44,497 bases of DNA from Rhizobium terrae (GCF_003425685.1 NZ_QJKM01000028.1:1-44497); one strand, 5' to 3'; positions 23,607-32,323 are shown, counted from the first letter of the stretch. Notes: generated by a model not told the origin, from the letters alone. Numbers and translations are program-made.

Positions 23607-24704
23607 TCATTTCATCAGCCCGGCCGACCGGAGAGCGTCTTCGATGATCTTCTGGATTCCGCCCGCTTCCGCCTGAGGCCTCACCACTTTGGCGGCGGAT
23701 AATGAAGTGGTCCCGCTCGGGATGTCGACGGTTCTTGGATTCCGCTTTTCGAAAGAAGGCGTCAATCCCCAGGACCGCGCGGAATGGAGTGTCGAGGAAA
23801 ACCCGACGTCGAGCATATATGGTGCGCTTCTGCCGTATCCTCCGGCCACATCGATCGGCGTTCCGTGCCCCATGCCTGCAATCGCGATGTGTTCTATGGC
23901 AACAATGCCTTGGGGGTTCTTCCACGATATAATTGTATGCCCCTCCCCCATGTGGATGCTGGCATCGCCGGGATCCACCCCATGCACACCCTGCCATTGC
24001 GTCACGATGGACTGACCATTCGACGGCACCACGGTATTGTCGCCCGTTCCATGCCAGACGGATATCGCCGGCCAGGGTCCGTCATGATCCGAGGCTAAGC
24101 GAAGCCGGCTCTGAAGCTTTGCACGGCTTGGCAGACCATGGCCGCGCATGCGGTTGAACGCTTCCGGCACCGTGCTGGCGCAGCCATACGGCAGACCGGC
24201 GATAACCGCTCCCCCCGCGAAGACTCCCGGATAGGTCGCAAGCATCACATTCGCCATCGCGCCTCCCGCCGACAATCCGGTCACGAAGATGCGGGCGGGA
24301 TCGATGTGATGAAATTTCACCGCAGTGTCGATCATCTGGCGGATGGACAGGGCTTCGCCTTCACCGCGCCGAATATCTCCCGGCACGAACCAATTGAAGC
24401 AGGTATTCGCGTTGTTCTGTGTCGTCTGCTGCGGATAGAGCACGACGAAACCGTATTCGTCGGCGAGGCGGGACCATCCCGAGCCGTGCTCATAGGCTGC
24501 CGCAGTCTGGGCGCACCCATGAAGAACGATCACCATGCCGGGACGCTCTGCCAGCTCCGATGGGACGTGAATTCTGGCCTCGAGCATGCCAGGATTGGAG
24601 CCGAAGGGGCCGAGATCAACCAGTTTCGATGTCGACGGCCAGGCGGGTTGCTGCACGGCCCGCAGTTTTGCAAGTCGGGCTAGTGTATCGGACATGGACC
24701 GCAT
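23607..24704 (-). CDS. PHB-depolymerase-family esterase
   Basis: A 365-residue alpha/beta hydrolase of the poly(3-hydroxybutyrate) depolymerase/feruloyl esterase family: oxyanion motif VIVLHGCAQTAAAY, Cys in NTCFNWF, nucleophile Ser in VTGLSAGGAM (about 146), Asp in WHGTGDNTV and His in GMGHGTPI. No signal peptide is seen, so an intracellular role is likely. AAAGGATGATTCA precedes ATG at 24704. Substrate may be PHB oligomers or other esters. Confidence 0.88.
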   Translation of the reverse strand: MRSMSDTLARLAKLRAVQQPAWPSTSKLVDLGPFGSNPGMLEARIHVPSELAERPGMVIVLHGCAQTAAAYEHGSGWSRLADEYGFVVLYPQQTTQNNANTCFNWFVPGDIRRGEGEALSIRQMIDTAVKFHHIDPARIFVTGLSAGGAMANVMLATYPGVFAGGAVIAGLPYGCASTVPEAFNRMRGHGLPSRAKLQSRLRLASDHDGPWPAISVWHGTGDNTVVPSNGQSIVTQWQGVHGVDPGDASIHMGEGHTIISWKNPQGIVAIEHIAIAGMGHGTPIDVAGGYGRSAPYMLDVGFSSTLHSARSWGLTPSFEKRNPRTVDIPSGTTSLSAAKVVRPQAEAGGIQKIIEDALRSAGLMK

Positions 24705-24850
24705 TGAATCATCCTTTTACATCCGCCAGGGCGGCGATGCGCGATCGTTAACGCGCCGACTTCCAATACGTTGCTGCACCGCACACATTATCTGAGCTGC
24801 GCACTGCGGGACGCTCATGGTGTGGAGGGAAAATACTTTCGGCAGCATCC

Positions 24851-24875
24851 GGAACTTTAAAGGCGATCAAAGGTT
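24851..24875 (+). promoter_or_regulatory. EcfG-type stress promoter before DUF892 gene
   Basis: GGAAC at 24851-24855, 17 bases, GTT at 24873-24875, then 40 bases to the ATG at 24916. Confidence 0.72.
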
Positions 24876-24915
24876 AAGTCGCCACTGCTTTCCAACAATT
24901 GATCGGATTTCAAAG

Positions 24916-25422
24916 ATGGCTACCGAAAAAACTCTTGATGATCTCTTCCTCGATACTCTCAAAGACATCTACTTCGCCGAAAAACAGATTCTGAAGGCGC
25001 TACCGAAAATGGCGCGTGCCGTGCAGTCTGAAAAGGGCAAAGCCGGCTTTCTGCAACACCGTGACGAAACCCAGGGCCAGATCGAACGTCTGGAGCAGAT
25101 CTTCGAGCTTCTCGGCAAGCCGGCGCGTGGCAAGACCTGCGAAGCTATCCAGGGTATCCTTGCCGAAGGCGAGGAGATCATGGAGGAATACAAGGGAACA
25201 GCAGCGCTCGACGCGGGTCTGATCTCCGCGGCGCAGGCCGTGGAACACTACGAGATCGCACGCTACGGTACGTTGAAATCCTGGGCCGGCCAGCTTGGCC
25301 TTCAGAAGGCAATCCCGCTCCTCGACGCTAATCTACAGGAAGAGATCGCAACCGACCAAAAGCTGACGGCGCTCGGTGAAGCTTCGGCTAATCCGAAGGG
25401 CTCGCAGAAAAAAGCCAGTTAA
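24916..25422 (+). CDS. DUF892 (YciF-type) ferritin-like stress protein
   Basis: A 168-residue four-helix protein. TLDDLFLDTLKDIYFAEKQI is the family opening; metal-ligand glutamates and histidines appear in E-x2-I, H-x2-E and in VEHYEIARYGTL. YciF-type proteins bind a diiron site and are induced by stress; the exact reaction is not known. The start at 24916 gives the usual N-terminus MATEKTLDDL, though the frame is open to 24817. It has its own EcfG-type promoter. Paralogue of 32634-33146. Confidence 0.9.
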   Translation: MATEKTLDDLFLDTLKDIYFAEKQILKALPKMARAVQSEKGKAGFLQHRDETQGQIERLEQIFELLGKPARGKTCEAIQGILAEGEEIMEEYKGTAALDAGLISAAQAVEHYEIARYGTLKSWAGQLGLQKAIPLLDANLQEEIATDQKLTALGEASANPKGSQKKAS

Positions 25423-25512
25423 GCTGCCGGATATCGCAGAGCAGGTGGCCTTCCGGGCGGCTTGCTCTGCCCTTTAGTCGTCGCTTGGTCCTGAGCTGGA
25501 GATTTTAAACCT

Positions 25513-26377
25513 TTGACCGACACCCGCAGACCGACTCCCCCGCACCCCGCTCAACATCAGGACCCACCCGGCGAGACCAAGCTGATGCACCCGATCCCCG
25601 ACCATGGAGAACATTCCTATAAGGGCAATGGCAAGCTGGAAGGCAAGGTTGCGCTCATCACCGGTGCCGATTCCGGTATCGGAAAGGCTGTGGCGATTGC
25701 CTTCGCACGAGAAGGCGCCGACATCCTGATTTCCTATCTCAGCGAAGACGAGGATGCCGCCGACACCGCGAAATGGGTCAGGGAAGCCGGCAGTAAGGCT
25801 GTTGTCGTTGCCGGCGATATCAAATCGGAAGACCATTGCAAAGCGTTGGTCCAAGGCGCTGTCGATGTGCTCGGGCATCTCGACATCCTGGTGAACAACG
25901 CCGCATTCCAGCGCACCTATGGGGATATCGCGGATATCACTGCCGCCGAATGGGACGAGACCTTCAAAACCAATATCTATGCGCCCTTCTTTCTGTCGAA
26001 GGCGGCGATTCCGCATATGAAGCCAGGAAGCGCGATCATCAATACGACGTCGATCCAGTCGCGGCAGCCGTCGCCGCAGCTCCCTGGCTTACGCATCCAC
26101 CAAGGGTGCGATCTCGAACTTCACCGCCGGGCTTGCCGAAATGGTCGCGGAGAAGGGTATTCGCGTGAATGCCGTTGCTCCCGGTCCGATCTGGACCCCG
26201 CTCATTCCGTCGACCATGCCTTCGGAAAAGGCGGCTAAATTCGGCGAGCAGACGTTGCTCGGCCGCGCTGGCCAACCTACCGAACTGGCGGGTGCCTATG
26301 TACTCCTGGCCTCCGAGCTGGGAAGTTACATAACCGGCGCGGTCATTCCCGTCACCGGTGGCGAGATCATGATCTGA
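25513..26377 (+). pseudogene. Short-chain dehydrogenase with a one-base insertion
   Basis: The 5' part gives GKVALITGADSGIGKAVAIA, LDILVNNAAFQ and INTTSIQSRQPSPQL; then the frame is lost at about 26082, where CTCCCTGGC stands for CTCCTGGC. In the +1 frame the protein goes on as YASTKGAISNF (catalytic YxxxK), RVNAVAPGPIWTPLI and the final VTGGEIM. Repaired length is about 287 residues, like YghA/general-stress SDRs with the long Pro-rich N-terminus. It lies behind DUF892, a frequent stress partner. Either a decayed gene or a sequence error. Confidence 0.8.
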
Positions 26378-26397
26378 TGTTAACGGAGGTGCGCAAC

Positions 26398-26772
26398 ATG
26401 ACAGAATTCCAGGACATCAAGATCGTTGAACTGAGCGATGCGGCGTCCGGCCTTGCCAACGAAGGGCCGCTAACCAGCATGGTACTTCGCCTCTCGGCTG
26501 AAGCACCAGCGGCCTGGTCCGACATGTTCAACGAAGCATGGCAGACGAAAGCCGGCATGATGAGGCGTAAGGCCGTCAGCGCGGGAGACACCATAACCTG
26601 CACTTGCATGCCTTATGAACTGCAAGGACAGATTTCCGAGCTCAACAAGGTGATCGCCGAGACAAATATCGGCTATAGAGAGGCGGCCACCCGGGCCGAG
26701 ACCAGTGGAAGCCACGAGATCGACCCGCGGGAAGAGCTGAGAGATCTGAAGAATACTCTAAAATATGATTGA
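26398..26772 (+). CDS. Hypothetical soluble protein
   Basis: A 124-residue protein starting MTEFQDIKIVELSDAASGLA; the middle includes MVLRLSAEAPAAWSDMFNEA and the end a helical EIDPREELRDLKNTL. CGGAGGTGCGCAAC precedes ATG at 26398. It starts 20 bases after the dehydrogenase and may share its transcript. No family recognised. Confidence 0.65.
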   Translation: MTEFQDIKIVELSDAASGLANEGPLTSMVLRLSAEAPAAWSDMFNEAWQTKAGMMRRKAVSAGDTITCTCMPYELQGQISELNKVIAETNIGYREAATRAETSGSHEIDPREELRDLKNTLKYD

Positions 26773-26959
26773 GACGTCTGGCTGCTCAGCGGGCAGGTTC
26801 CAAAATTGCTCCCCCCGCTCACGGAATATGCCTTGGCTATAACGCCATTTCGGAGACTTCTGCGCATATTGCAAACCGATGCTAATTGCCGAGAAGTCAT
26901 CGAGGCCGACTGGTTTGAATATCCGAATCCCCGTGCCCGAAATCCTTTATCCGTCTCAA
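26773..26959. other. Intergenic region between convergent units
   Basis: No gene or strong hairpin is seen here. Confidence 0.4.
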
Positions 26960-27205
26960 TCAGCTATGAGGAGCATCCGCCGCAAGAGCCGCTTCGAGAT
27001 CTTCGGCCGGGACGTCTATCGCTTCAATGATCCCACCGGACGTCAGCATCAGAGTCATCGTTCGATGATACGCTTCCCACGTCAAGTTTAGAGGCTCTTC
27101 CGTGATCTGGACCCCGAAAACGCCTGGCGGATGATCGCGGTCCATTCCGGGAAGCCGGAAGCTGTTGTGGAAAGTCACTGCCTCGACACTGGTTCGGGTC
27201 GTCAT
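26960..27205 (-). CDS. Conserved small protein, WEAYHR family
   Basis: An 81-residue paralogue of the product of 1180-1440 (FHNSFRLPGM, TEEPLNLTWEAYHRTMTLML, SGGIIEAIDV, LEAALAAD). ATG at 27205 overlaps the stop of the DUF982 gene (ATGA), so the two are translationally coupled. Last gene of the minus-strand unit that starts at 27832. Function unknown. Confidence 0.78.
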   Translation of the reverse strand: MTTRTSVEAVTFHNSFRLPGMDRDHPPGVFGVQITEEPLNLTWEAYHRTMTLMLTSGGIIEAIDVPAEDLEAALAADAPHS

Positions 27206-27441
27206 GGCCTTGAGCCCCGGCGATCCAGTTCCGCATCCAGGACCGCGGCGACAAATCGCATCCGTGCTTCCTCTGCCGACTGACGACCGTCGAGCGCCGC
27301 CAGTACGGCGAGGTGGGCCGCGGAAAACGTCAAGTTTTTGGCATTCGGCCATTCGTGCATCATGAAGCCATGTGCCTGCAAGGGGCTATTGATCGAGCTG
27401 TCACCGATCCAAACCGGGCTACCCCAGGGGCCTGTCAGCAT
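27202..27441 (-). CDS. DUF982 family protein
   Basis: A 79-residue DUF982 protein: PVWIGDSSINSPLQAHGFMM, HEWPNAKNL and LAVLAALDGRQSAEEARMRF. It matches residues 85-165 of the fusion at 6220-6717. It begins 5 bases after the stop of the preceding gene (27447) and ends in an ATGA overlap with the next. Confidence 0.78.
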   Translation of the reverse strand: MLTGPWGSPVWIGDSSINSPLQAHGFMMHEWPNAKNLTFSAAHLAVLAALDGRQSAEEARMRFVAAVLDAELDRRGSRP

Positions 27442-27446
27442 GTCCG

Positions 27447-27719
27447 CTACTCCCTGGCCTTGGGATCAATTGACCCGCCCTCATTCTCCCATGATGCGAT
27501 TTCGCCTCGGCGGCTGCGTTTTCGCGTCTTTGGTGAGGGCGGATAGTTTTCCGGCGAAATCATGCCGTCCAGAATGCGTTGAACGATGACCACCTCTTCG
27601 GGATGATCGGCTCCGATGCGCGCCTTCAGATCCAGTGTCGCATAGCGCCCCTTTTTCAGGACTCGACGCAGGATGTCATTATTGACGGATGCCGTTTTGG
27701 CGGAAAGAACTATGACCAC
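27447..27719 (-). CDS. Unknown protein matching the N-terminal part of the fusion at 6220
   Basis: A 90-residue protein with NNDILRRVLKKGRYATLDLK and IVQRILDGMISPENYPPSPK and the end ASWENEGGSIDPKARE; all three blocks recur in order in residues 10-80 of the protein at 6220-6717. The GTG at 27719 is chosen because it overlaps the end of the membrane peptide gene as in that copy. Charged, soluble; function unknown. Confidence 0.7.
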   Translation of the reverse strand: MVIVLSAKTASVNNDILRRVLKKGRYATLDLKARIGADHPEEVVIVQRILDGMISPENYPPSPKTRKRSRRGEIASWENEGGSIDPKARE

Positions 27720-27832
27720 AGAAAACCGCTCCCCAGAATGTAGAGGAGGATACCCACGCTCAAGCCGGCACACGCTTTCGGTGCCAAGCCCTCATAGTAC
27801 CAAGATCGTAGATGGTTGGCCTTGGAAGACAT
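27710..27832 (-). CDS. 40-residue single-pass membrane peptide
   Basis: The frame starts MSSKANHLRSWYYEGLAPKA; residues 21-39 (CAGLSVGILLYILGSGFLW) form one membrane segment. It matches the 39-residue peptide at 6113-6232. It has the repeated leader L4 and overlaps the next gene by 10 bases. Possibly a small toxin-like or regulatory membrane peptide; unproven. Confidence 0.65.
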   Translation of the reverse strand: MSSKANHLRSWYYEGLAPKACAGLSVGILLYILGSGFLWS

Positions 27833-27881
27833 GTCGTCCTCCTCTTTTGGGGCCAGGGATAAACCCTCAACAGCAGCGCCC
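27833..27881 (-). promoter_or_regulatory. Repeated structured 5' leader, copy L4
   Basis: On the minus strand GGGCGCTGCTG, then AGGG-(TTTAT)-CCCT, then GGCCCC and AGAGGAGGACG before ATGTCTTCC. It has the shortest loop of the four copies. Upstream TTGAAC and, 17 bases later, GTTTAT could be a -35/-10 pair. Confidence 0.66.
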
Positions 27882-28105
27882 GTTCAAGGATGCCATCAAG
27901 AGTTGATATGGGGCGGCAACGCGTCAATTACAAGCCAGCAACCATCCCGGATCATTAGTGCGGATACTTAACAAACTCCTTTTCATGATAACCGGGGGCT
28001 AAGGCTGGAGCGTTTCAGGCACGACAAAAACAGCTAAAGGTCGAGTTATCACTACCAAAAATTGAATTCGTCACCATATACTAGTCATAACAAGGAAAAA
28101 ATGTG

Positions 28106-28504
28106 ATGAAGAAATTGATGGTAGTAGTGGTTTCACTCATGACGGGGTTTGCCGGCATCGCACCGGCCCAAGCGCTCCCCGCCATCGTTTCATCGGCAAC
28201 GTTCGTGAGTTCGGACGCTCAGGAAATTCAATATCGTGTCTACGACGATAGGCGCAACGACCGTCGTTACTATCGCGAAAGAGATCGGCGTGAGCGTTAC
28301 AGCGACGATCGTCGATATGACCGTCGCGATCGCCGCAACAATGCCGGCGCGATTATCGGGGGCCTGGCTGCAGGCGCCATTATCGGCGGAGCGATCGCTC
28401 CGCAGCGCCAGGATAGCAGCAGTTGCGCCTCGCGCTACCGTTCCTACAGGGCTTCGGACAATACCTATCAACCCTACTCCGGCCCGCGTCGCGCCTGCCG
28501 CTAA
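28106..28504 (+). CDS. BA14K family secreted protein
   Basis: A 132-residue protein with a signal peptide ending at about 24 (APAQALP), a long arginine/aspartate/tyrosine-rich middle, a glycine-rich hydrophobic segment (AGAIIGGLAAGAIIGGAIA) and the BA14K C-terminus CASRYRSYRASDNTYQP with a final Cys. BA14K is the Brucella immunoreactive family; members are envelope proteins of unclear role. ATG at 28106 is chosen; GTG at 28103 is one codon earlier. Paralogue of 42865-43308. Confidence 0.88.
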   Translation: MKKLMVVVVSLMTGFAGIAPAQALPAIVSSATFVSSDAQEIQYRVYDDRRNDRRYYRERDRRERYSDDRRYDRRDRRNNAGAIIGGLAAGAIIGGAIAPQRQDSSSCASRYRSYRASDNTYQPYSGPRRACR

Positions 28505-28525
28505 CGGTGCCCGTTCTTTGGCGAC

Positions 28526-28550
28526 CGCCCCCGTCGGCGATGACGGGGCG
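28526..28550 (+). terminator. Strong hairpin after the BA14K gene
   Basis: CGCCCCCGTC and GACGGGGCG pair (one bulge) around GGCGAT, followed by ATTGTC. A terminator is likely though the T-run is poor. Confidence 0.55.
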
Positions 28551-28650
28551 ATTGTCGGCGAAACTCAGGGCGAAGCTGTTAGCCAGCCAATATCAGGCAT
28601 CGGTTGGACGTCAGGCTGCCCCCGCAACATAAAGAAACTACAGGTGAAAA

Positions 28651-28902
28651 ATGAAAACGATCAACGATTGGCTCGACGATAAATACGAGGAGATGGCAAC
28701 TTCTCCCGGATTCTCCAATAAGTTGTCGGATTTCGAGCAGCAAGCCGCCATCCTGCGCGATCAGGCTAAAGCGGAGGGTTACAGCACAAAAGACCTTTCG
28801 GAGGAGTGCGGCGGCAATATCGCCGCTCATCTCATGAACAGAGTCAATACTAGGAATCGCGCCGAAATCCGTCGAAAGGCTGAGAAGAACCTTACGGAAT
28901 GA
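28651..28902 (+). CDS. Small acidic hypothetical protein
   Basis: An 83-residue helical protein starting MKTINDWLDDKYEEMATSPG, with FEQQAAILRDQAKAEGYSTK and ending RRKAEKNLTE. AGGTGAAAA precedes the ATG. No family recognised. Confidence 0.65.
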   Translation: MKTINDWLDDKYEEMATSPGFSNKLSDFEQQAAILRDQAKAEGYSTKDLSEECGGNIAAHLMNRVNTRNRAEIRRKAEKNLTE

Positions 28903-28921
28903 GCGGGCGTTGTTGATCTCT

Positions 28922-29219
28922 TTAGCCGTTGGCGGTCAGCGCCTCGATATATGGCCGGATCACCGTGGACCCCGCTGCGCTCTGCCTGTCTGGCAATTTC
29001 GCCTGCCGTGGCCTTACGCTGGTGAAGCGCTTCCTGGAGGCCCTCGATCGCCACTGACAGGCCGATCTTGTTGCGATATCGGAAACAGTCTGCGATTGTT
29101 TTGACGATCCCAAAGACCTTTACTGGCACACCCTCGATGACATGGATCTCTACGCGCTCATTGAGCAGTCTTTCGGTGACACGCACGAAGCGGCCATTAT
29201 GCAGTGATCTCGCCGGCCG
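28922..29219 (-). pseudogene. C-terminal remnant of an AbiEi-type antitoxin
   Basis: The minus strand reads GRFVRVTERLLNERVEIHVI, EGVPVKVFGIVKTIADCF, EALHQRKATAGEIARQAE; after a frame change at about 28965 the end VIRPYIEALTANG follows. These are the last 100 residues of the AbiEi type IV antitoxin/transcriptional regulator family. The N-terminal winged helix is missing, an upstream stop lies at about 29246, and no AbiEii toxin is present. Confidence 0.72.
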
Positions 29220-29354
29220 AAAAGGCGCCGGAAGCGGACCATCCGCCTAAGTTTCAATTTCGCGGAGGGCGCCACTCCGCAGTTGTCCCACTTGGGAATG
29301 CCAATGCCCAAAGCAGCAGTTTCCCGAGCCATTTGCGGCGAATGGAACCGGAAG

Positions 29355-30248
29355 TCAGTCCCGCGATATGGACAGCCCCGCAAGAAGCGGAGCGTAGGCG
29401 GCGAGTCTGCGGGATACGAATTCGGTGAAGAGCCGCACTCGCTTCGTCTTGCGTGTCTCCCCCTGAGTGAGAAGCCAGACCGGACCGTACAGGTGCAGGC
29501 CGGTGTCTGGCACCCGCTCCAATAGGGGATCGGCATTTCCGACGAAACATGGCAGCGCCGTGATTCCGATACCTTGCCGCACCGCCGCGATCTGGGTTTC
29601 GAAATCCATGGTCTTGAATTAGGCCCCAATCGTGCGGGCCTCTCCCTCGCGGGTCCAGTCCGGTACTCCATGACCACTTATGGCGATCCACCTGGGATCC
29701 GGTGGGCCTGCACGCCACTCGGCGAGCCGATCGCGAGACATGTAGAAGCCGCCGAACAGCTCCGGCCCCTTTAGCCCGTGAAGATTGAGCGGCAGGGCCT
29801 CGCGATCGTAGACGACGCGGATCGCCACGCCCGCCTCCCGGTTGGTCAGGTTTGCCAGTTCGCCGGATGACAGGATTTCCATTTCGATCTCCGGATGCAG
29901 ACGCGCGAAATCGGCGAAGTCCGGCATGAGCATATGTGCTTCGAGGGGCGGCGGCAGCGTCACGCGCAGGAGCCCGCGCACGCTTTGGTCGCGCCCGAAG
30001 ACGCGCGTTTCGAGCTGATGCGACGACGCTTCCATCTGCTCCGCCAAATCGAGGACCTCCTCGCCTGCAGGCGTCAGGCGGTAGCCCGTAGGGAGCTTTT
30101 CGAACATCTGGGCGCCAAGGCGCTCCTCAAGCTGTGCGATGCGTCGCAGCACGGTTGCGTGATTCACTCCGAGACGTTTGGCGGCGGCCCGCACTGAGCC
30201 TCCGCGCGCCGCGGCCAGAAAGTAGCGGACGTCATCCCAGTCGATCAT
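29355..30248 (-). pseudogene. LysR-family regulator with an in-frame stop
   Basis: The frame starts MIDWDDVRYFLAAARGGSVR with the LysR winged helix (AAAKRLGVNHATVLRRIAQL) and a substrate domain. At 29621-29619 TAA interrupts it after GEARTIGA; the same frame continues as FKTMDFETQIAAVRQGIGIT and ends at 29355, giving the usual 298 residues if the stop were read as sense. It is divergent from the dehydrogenase at 30477, itself frameshifted, so the regulator-target pair may be decaying together. Confidence 0.78.
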
Positions 30249-30476
30249 AGTCCATTCCCGCGCCGCGTGGTGCGGCCTCCGAAGCGGGTTCTAACACACC
30301 TAGCCAGCGCGTGCGCGATAGACGTAGCGTTCAACCATCTGCCTGGATCGTTTTCGCACCACCGATGTGCGCAATTCCGCACTCACCGCCTGACTTTTCG
30401 CGAACCCATTTTGGGGTTCTCGGACGACCTCTCCGCACGGCCAAGACCCGAGTTGGCGAAACGAAGGACCTAAGAC

Positions 30477-31212
30477 ATGACAAGACTGAATGGAAAGACC
30501 GCCGTGATCACCGGCGGCGCCACCGGCATCGGCCGCGCCGCAGCAAAGCGATTCATCGAAGAGGGCGCCTTCGTCTTCATCTTCGGCCGTCGGCAGGAAG
30601 CGCTCGACGCCGCTGTGACCGACCTTGGGTCGAATGCTCGTGCGGTGAAGGGGTCTGTCTCGAATGAAGCCGACCTTGACCGACTCTACGCCGCGGTGAA
30701 GGCCGAGCGCGGAAGCCTCGACATCGTCTTCGCCAATGCCGGTGCGGGAAGCCCGCTTCCTCTCAGCCAGATCACCGCCGAGCACATTGACGAAACCTTC
30801 GACACCAACGTCAAGGGTACGATCTTCACAGTCCAGAAGGCGTTACCGCTGATGGGCCTGGGCGGTTCGATCATCCTGACCGGATCGAGCGCCGGCACCA
30901 CGGGCGCTCCGGGGTTTACGGCCTACAGCGCGAGCAAGGCGGCCGTGCGCAATCTCGCGCGGACCTGGGCAGAGGACCTGAAGGGCACGGGCATCCGGAT
31001 TAACGTGCTTGTCGCCCGGGGCGACGGCGACCGAGCTCGCGAAGGAAGCACTCGGCGAGGAAGGCCAGAAGGCTTACGGCGCGATGACTCCGCTGCAGCG
31101 CATGGCCGATCCGGCGGAGATCGCGGCCGTGGCCACCTTTCTCGCATCGTCCGACAGCAGCTTCATGACCGCCAGCGAAGTCGCCGTCGACGGCGGCCTG
31201 GCCCAACTCTGA
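30477..31212 (+). pseudogene. Short-chain dehydrogenase with a one-base insertion
   Basis: A glucose-1-dehydrogenase/FabG-like SDR: GKTAVITGGATGIGRAAAKR, FANAGAGSP, TGSSAGTTGAPGFTAYSASK (catalytic Ser and YxxxK). At about 31009 GTGCTTGTCGCC stands for GTGCTGTCGCC; the +1 frame then gives SPGATATELAKEALG and the final VAVDGGLAQL. Repaired length is 244 residues. Divergent from the LysR pseudogene. Decay or sequence error. Confidence 0.82.
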
Positions 31213-31363
31213 CGCGCAACGCCTGGACGGGTTCCATTCGATACTCGACGCCCCGACCGGGGCGGAAAACTCAAGGAGACACACATTGATCGTCCCACGG
31301 CAAGGTCGTGAAATCGACGCCATGCGCGGGTTGAATGCGAGGGTATTACCCCCCGCATTGTTT

Positions 31364-32290
31364 TCAGCGCGACGCCTTATAAAGCTTTTCGGCGATCTCG
31401 AACATTTCTTCCGGTGCGTAGTCCGGCGTAAACGCTGAGGGCACGCCGACGAGCTGATGGATCTTGCCGCCTTCAGGCATACCGTCGACGACCTCCAGTT
31501 CCCCTGGCGGATCTAGCGGCAGGGCAACCTCGCCATTGCCCCAGATACCCGACATTTCCTTGTAGTCGTTCGGGCTGAACGTGTAGAGGCGACGATGCGA
31601 ACCCTCGTCCAGATATTTCTGGCATTCGGGAATGTTGCCGAGGCGAATGTTCGGTGTCGGCAGGAACTTCTTGACGTCAACGCCGGTGATCTTCTCGAGT
31701 GCCAGCGCATAGGCATGCGCATGAACCGAGCCGCGTACGAGCAGATATCCGCAGACCTCGCGGCCCGTTGGGTCGGATAGCGTTTCGTAGACGCGGAGCT
31801 TGTGGAGACGTGCGCCACACTCGAGATGGAAGTTGTGCAGGAGGTCAACGACGACATTGCCGGTCGTGGTGATGAAGTCGTTATTCCAAGACACGCCATT
31901 GCTGTTGACGGGCATCGCGCCGCCGCCGCCGGAGAGGAAGGCCGCCGCAAGGCGGATGTCCTTCATACCTTCCCACGGTGCGCCGGAGATGTCACCGCCA
32001 TCGCCCGCGTCGCCGTCCGGAATATCTGGACCGTTGTTCAGCATCGCCACACCGTTGCTGACGAGTTCGACATGGCCGAGTTCTTCCGCGGTGATGCTCG
32101 CGACGAGACTGTAGAACGGACGTAGCTTCTCCTTGGAGCGAAAGTTGAAGCTCTGGAACATATAGTTCCCGAGGGTGGACATCTCGCCATATTTCCCCCC
32201 AAGCAATTCCTGCAGCGCTGCGGCCGCGTTGGGGTCTGCCCGTTTCGGAGCTGGCAGGTTGGCCTGCAGCTTGTCGACTCTCATGAACAT
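31364..32290 (-). CDS. Manganese catalase
   Basis: A 308-residue ferritin-like protein of the non-haem catalase family. The dimanganese ligands are in EELGHVELV (about 70) and in FHLECGARLH and SVHAHAYALALEK further on. It removes hydrogen peroxide without haem. Start MFMRVDKLQ at 32290 has AAAGGAAC upstream. An EcfG-type promoter lies 34 bases before the start, so it is probably part of the general stress response with the DUF892 proteins. Confidence 0.93.
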   Translation of the reverse strand: MFMRVDKLQANLPAPKRADPNAAAALQELLGGKYGEMSTLGNYMFQSFNFRSKEKLRPFYSLVASITAEELGHVELVSNGVAMLNNGPDIPDGDAGDGGDISGAPWEGMKDIRLAAAFLSGGGGAMPVNSNGVSWNNDFITTTGNVVVDLLHNFHLECGARLHKLRVYETLSDPTGREVCGYLLVRGSVHAHAYALALEKITGVDVKKFLPTPNIRLGNIPECQKYLDEGSHRRLYTFSPNDYKEMSGIWGNGEVALPLDPPGELEVVDGMPEGGKIHQLVGVPSAFTPDYAPEEMFEIAEKLYKASR

Positions 32291-32323
32291 GGGATGTTCC
32301 TTTCAGTTATGAGCGGGTCGGCG

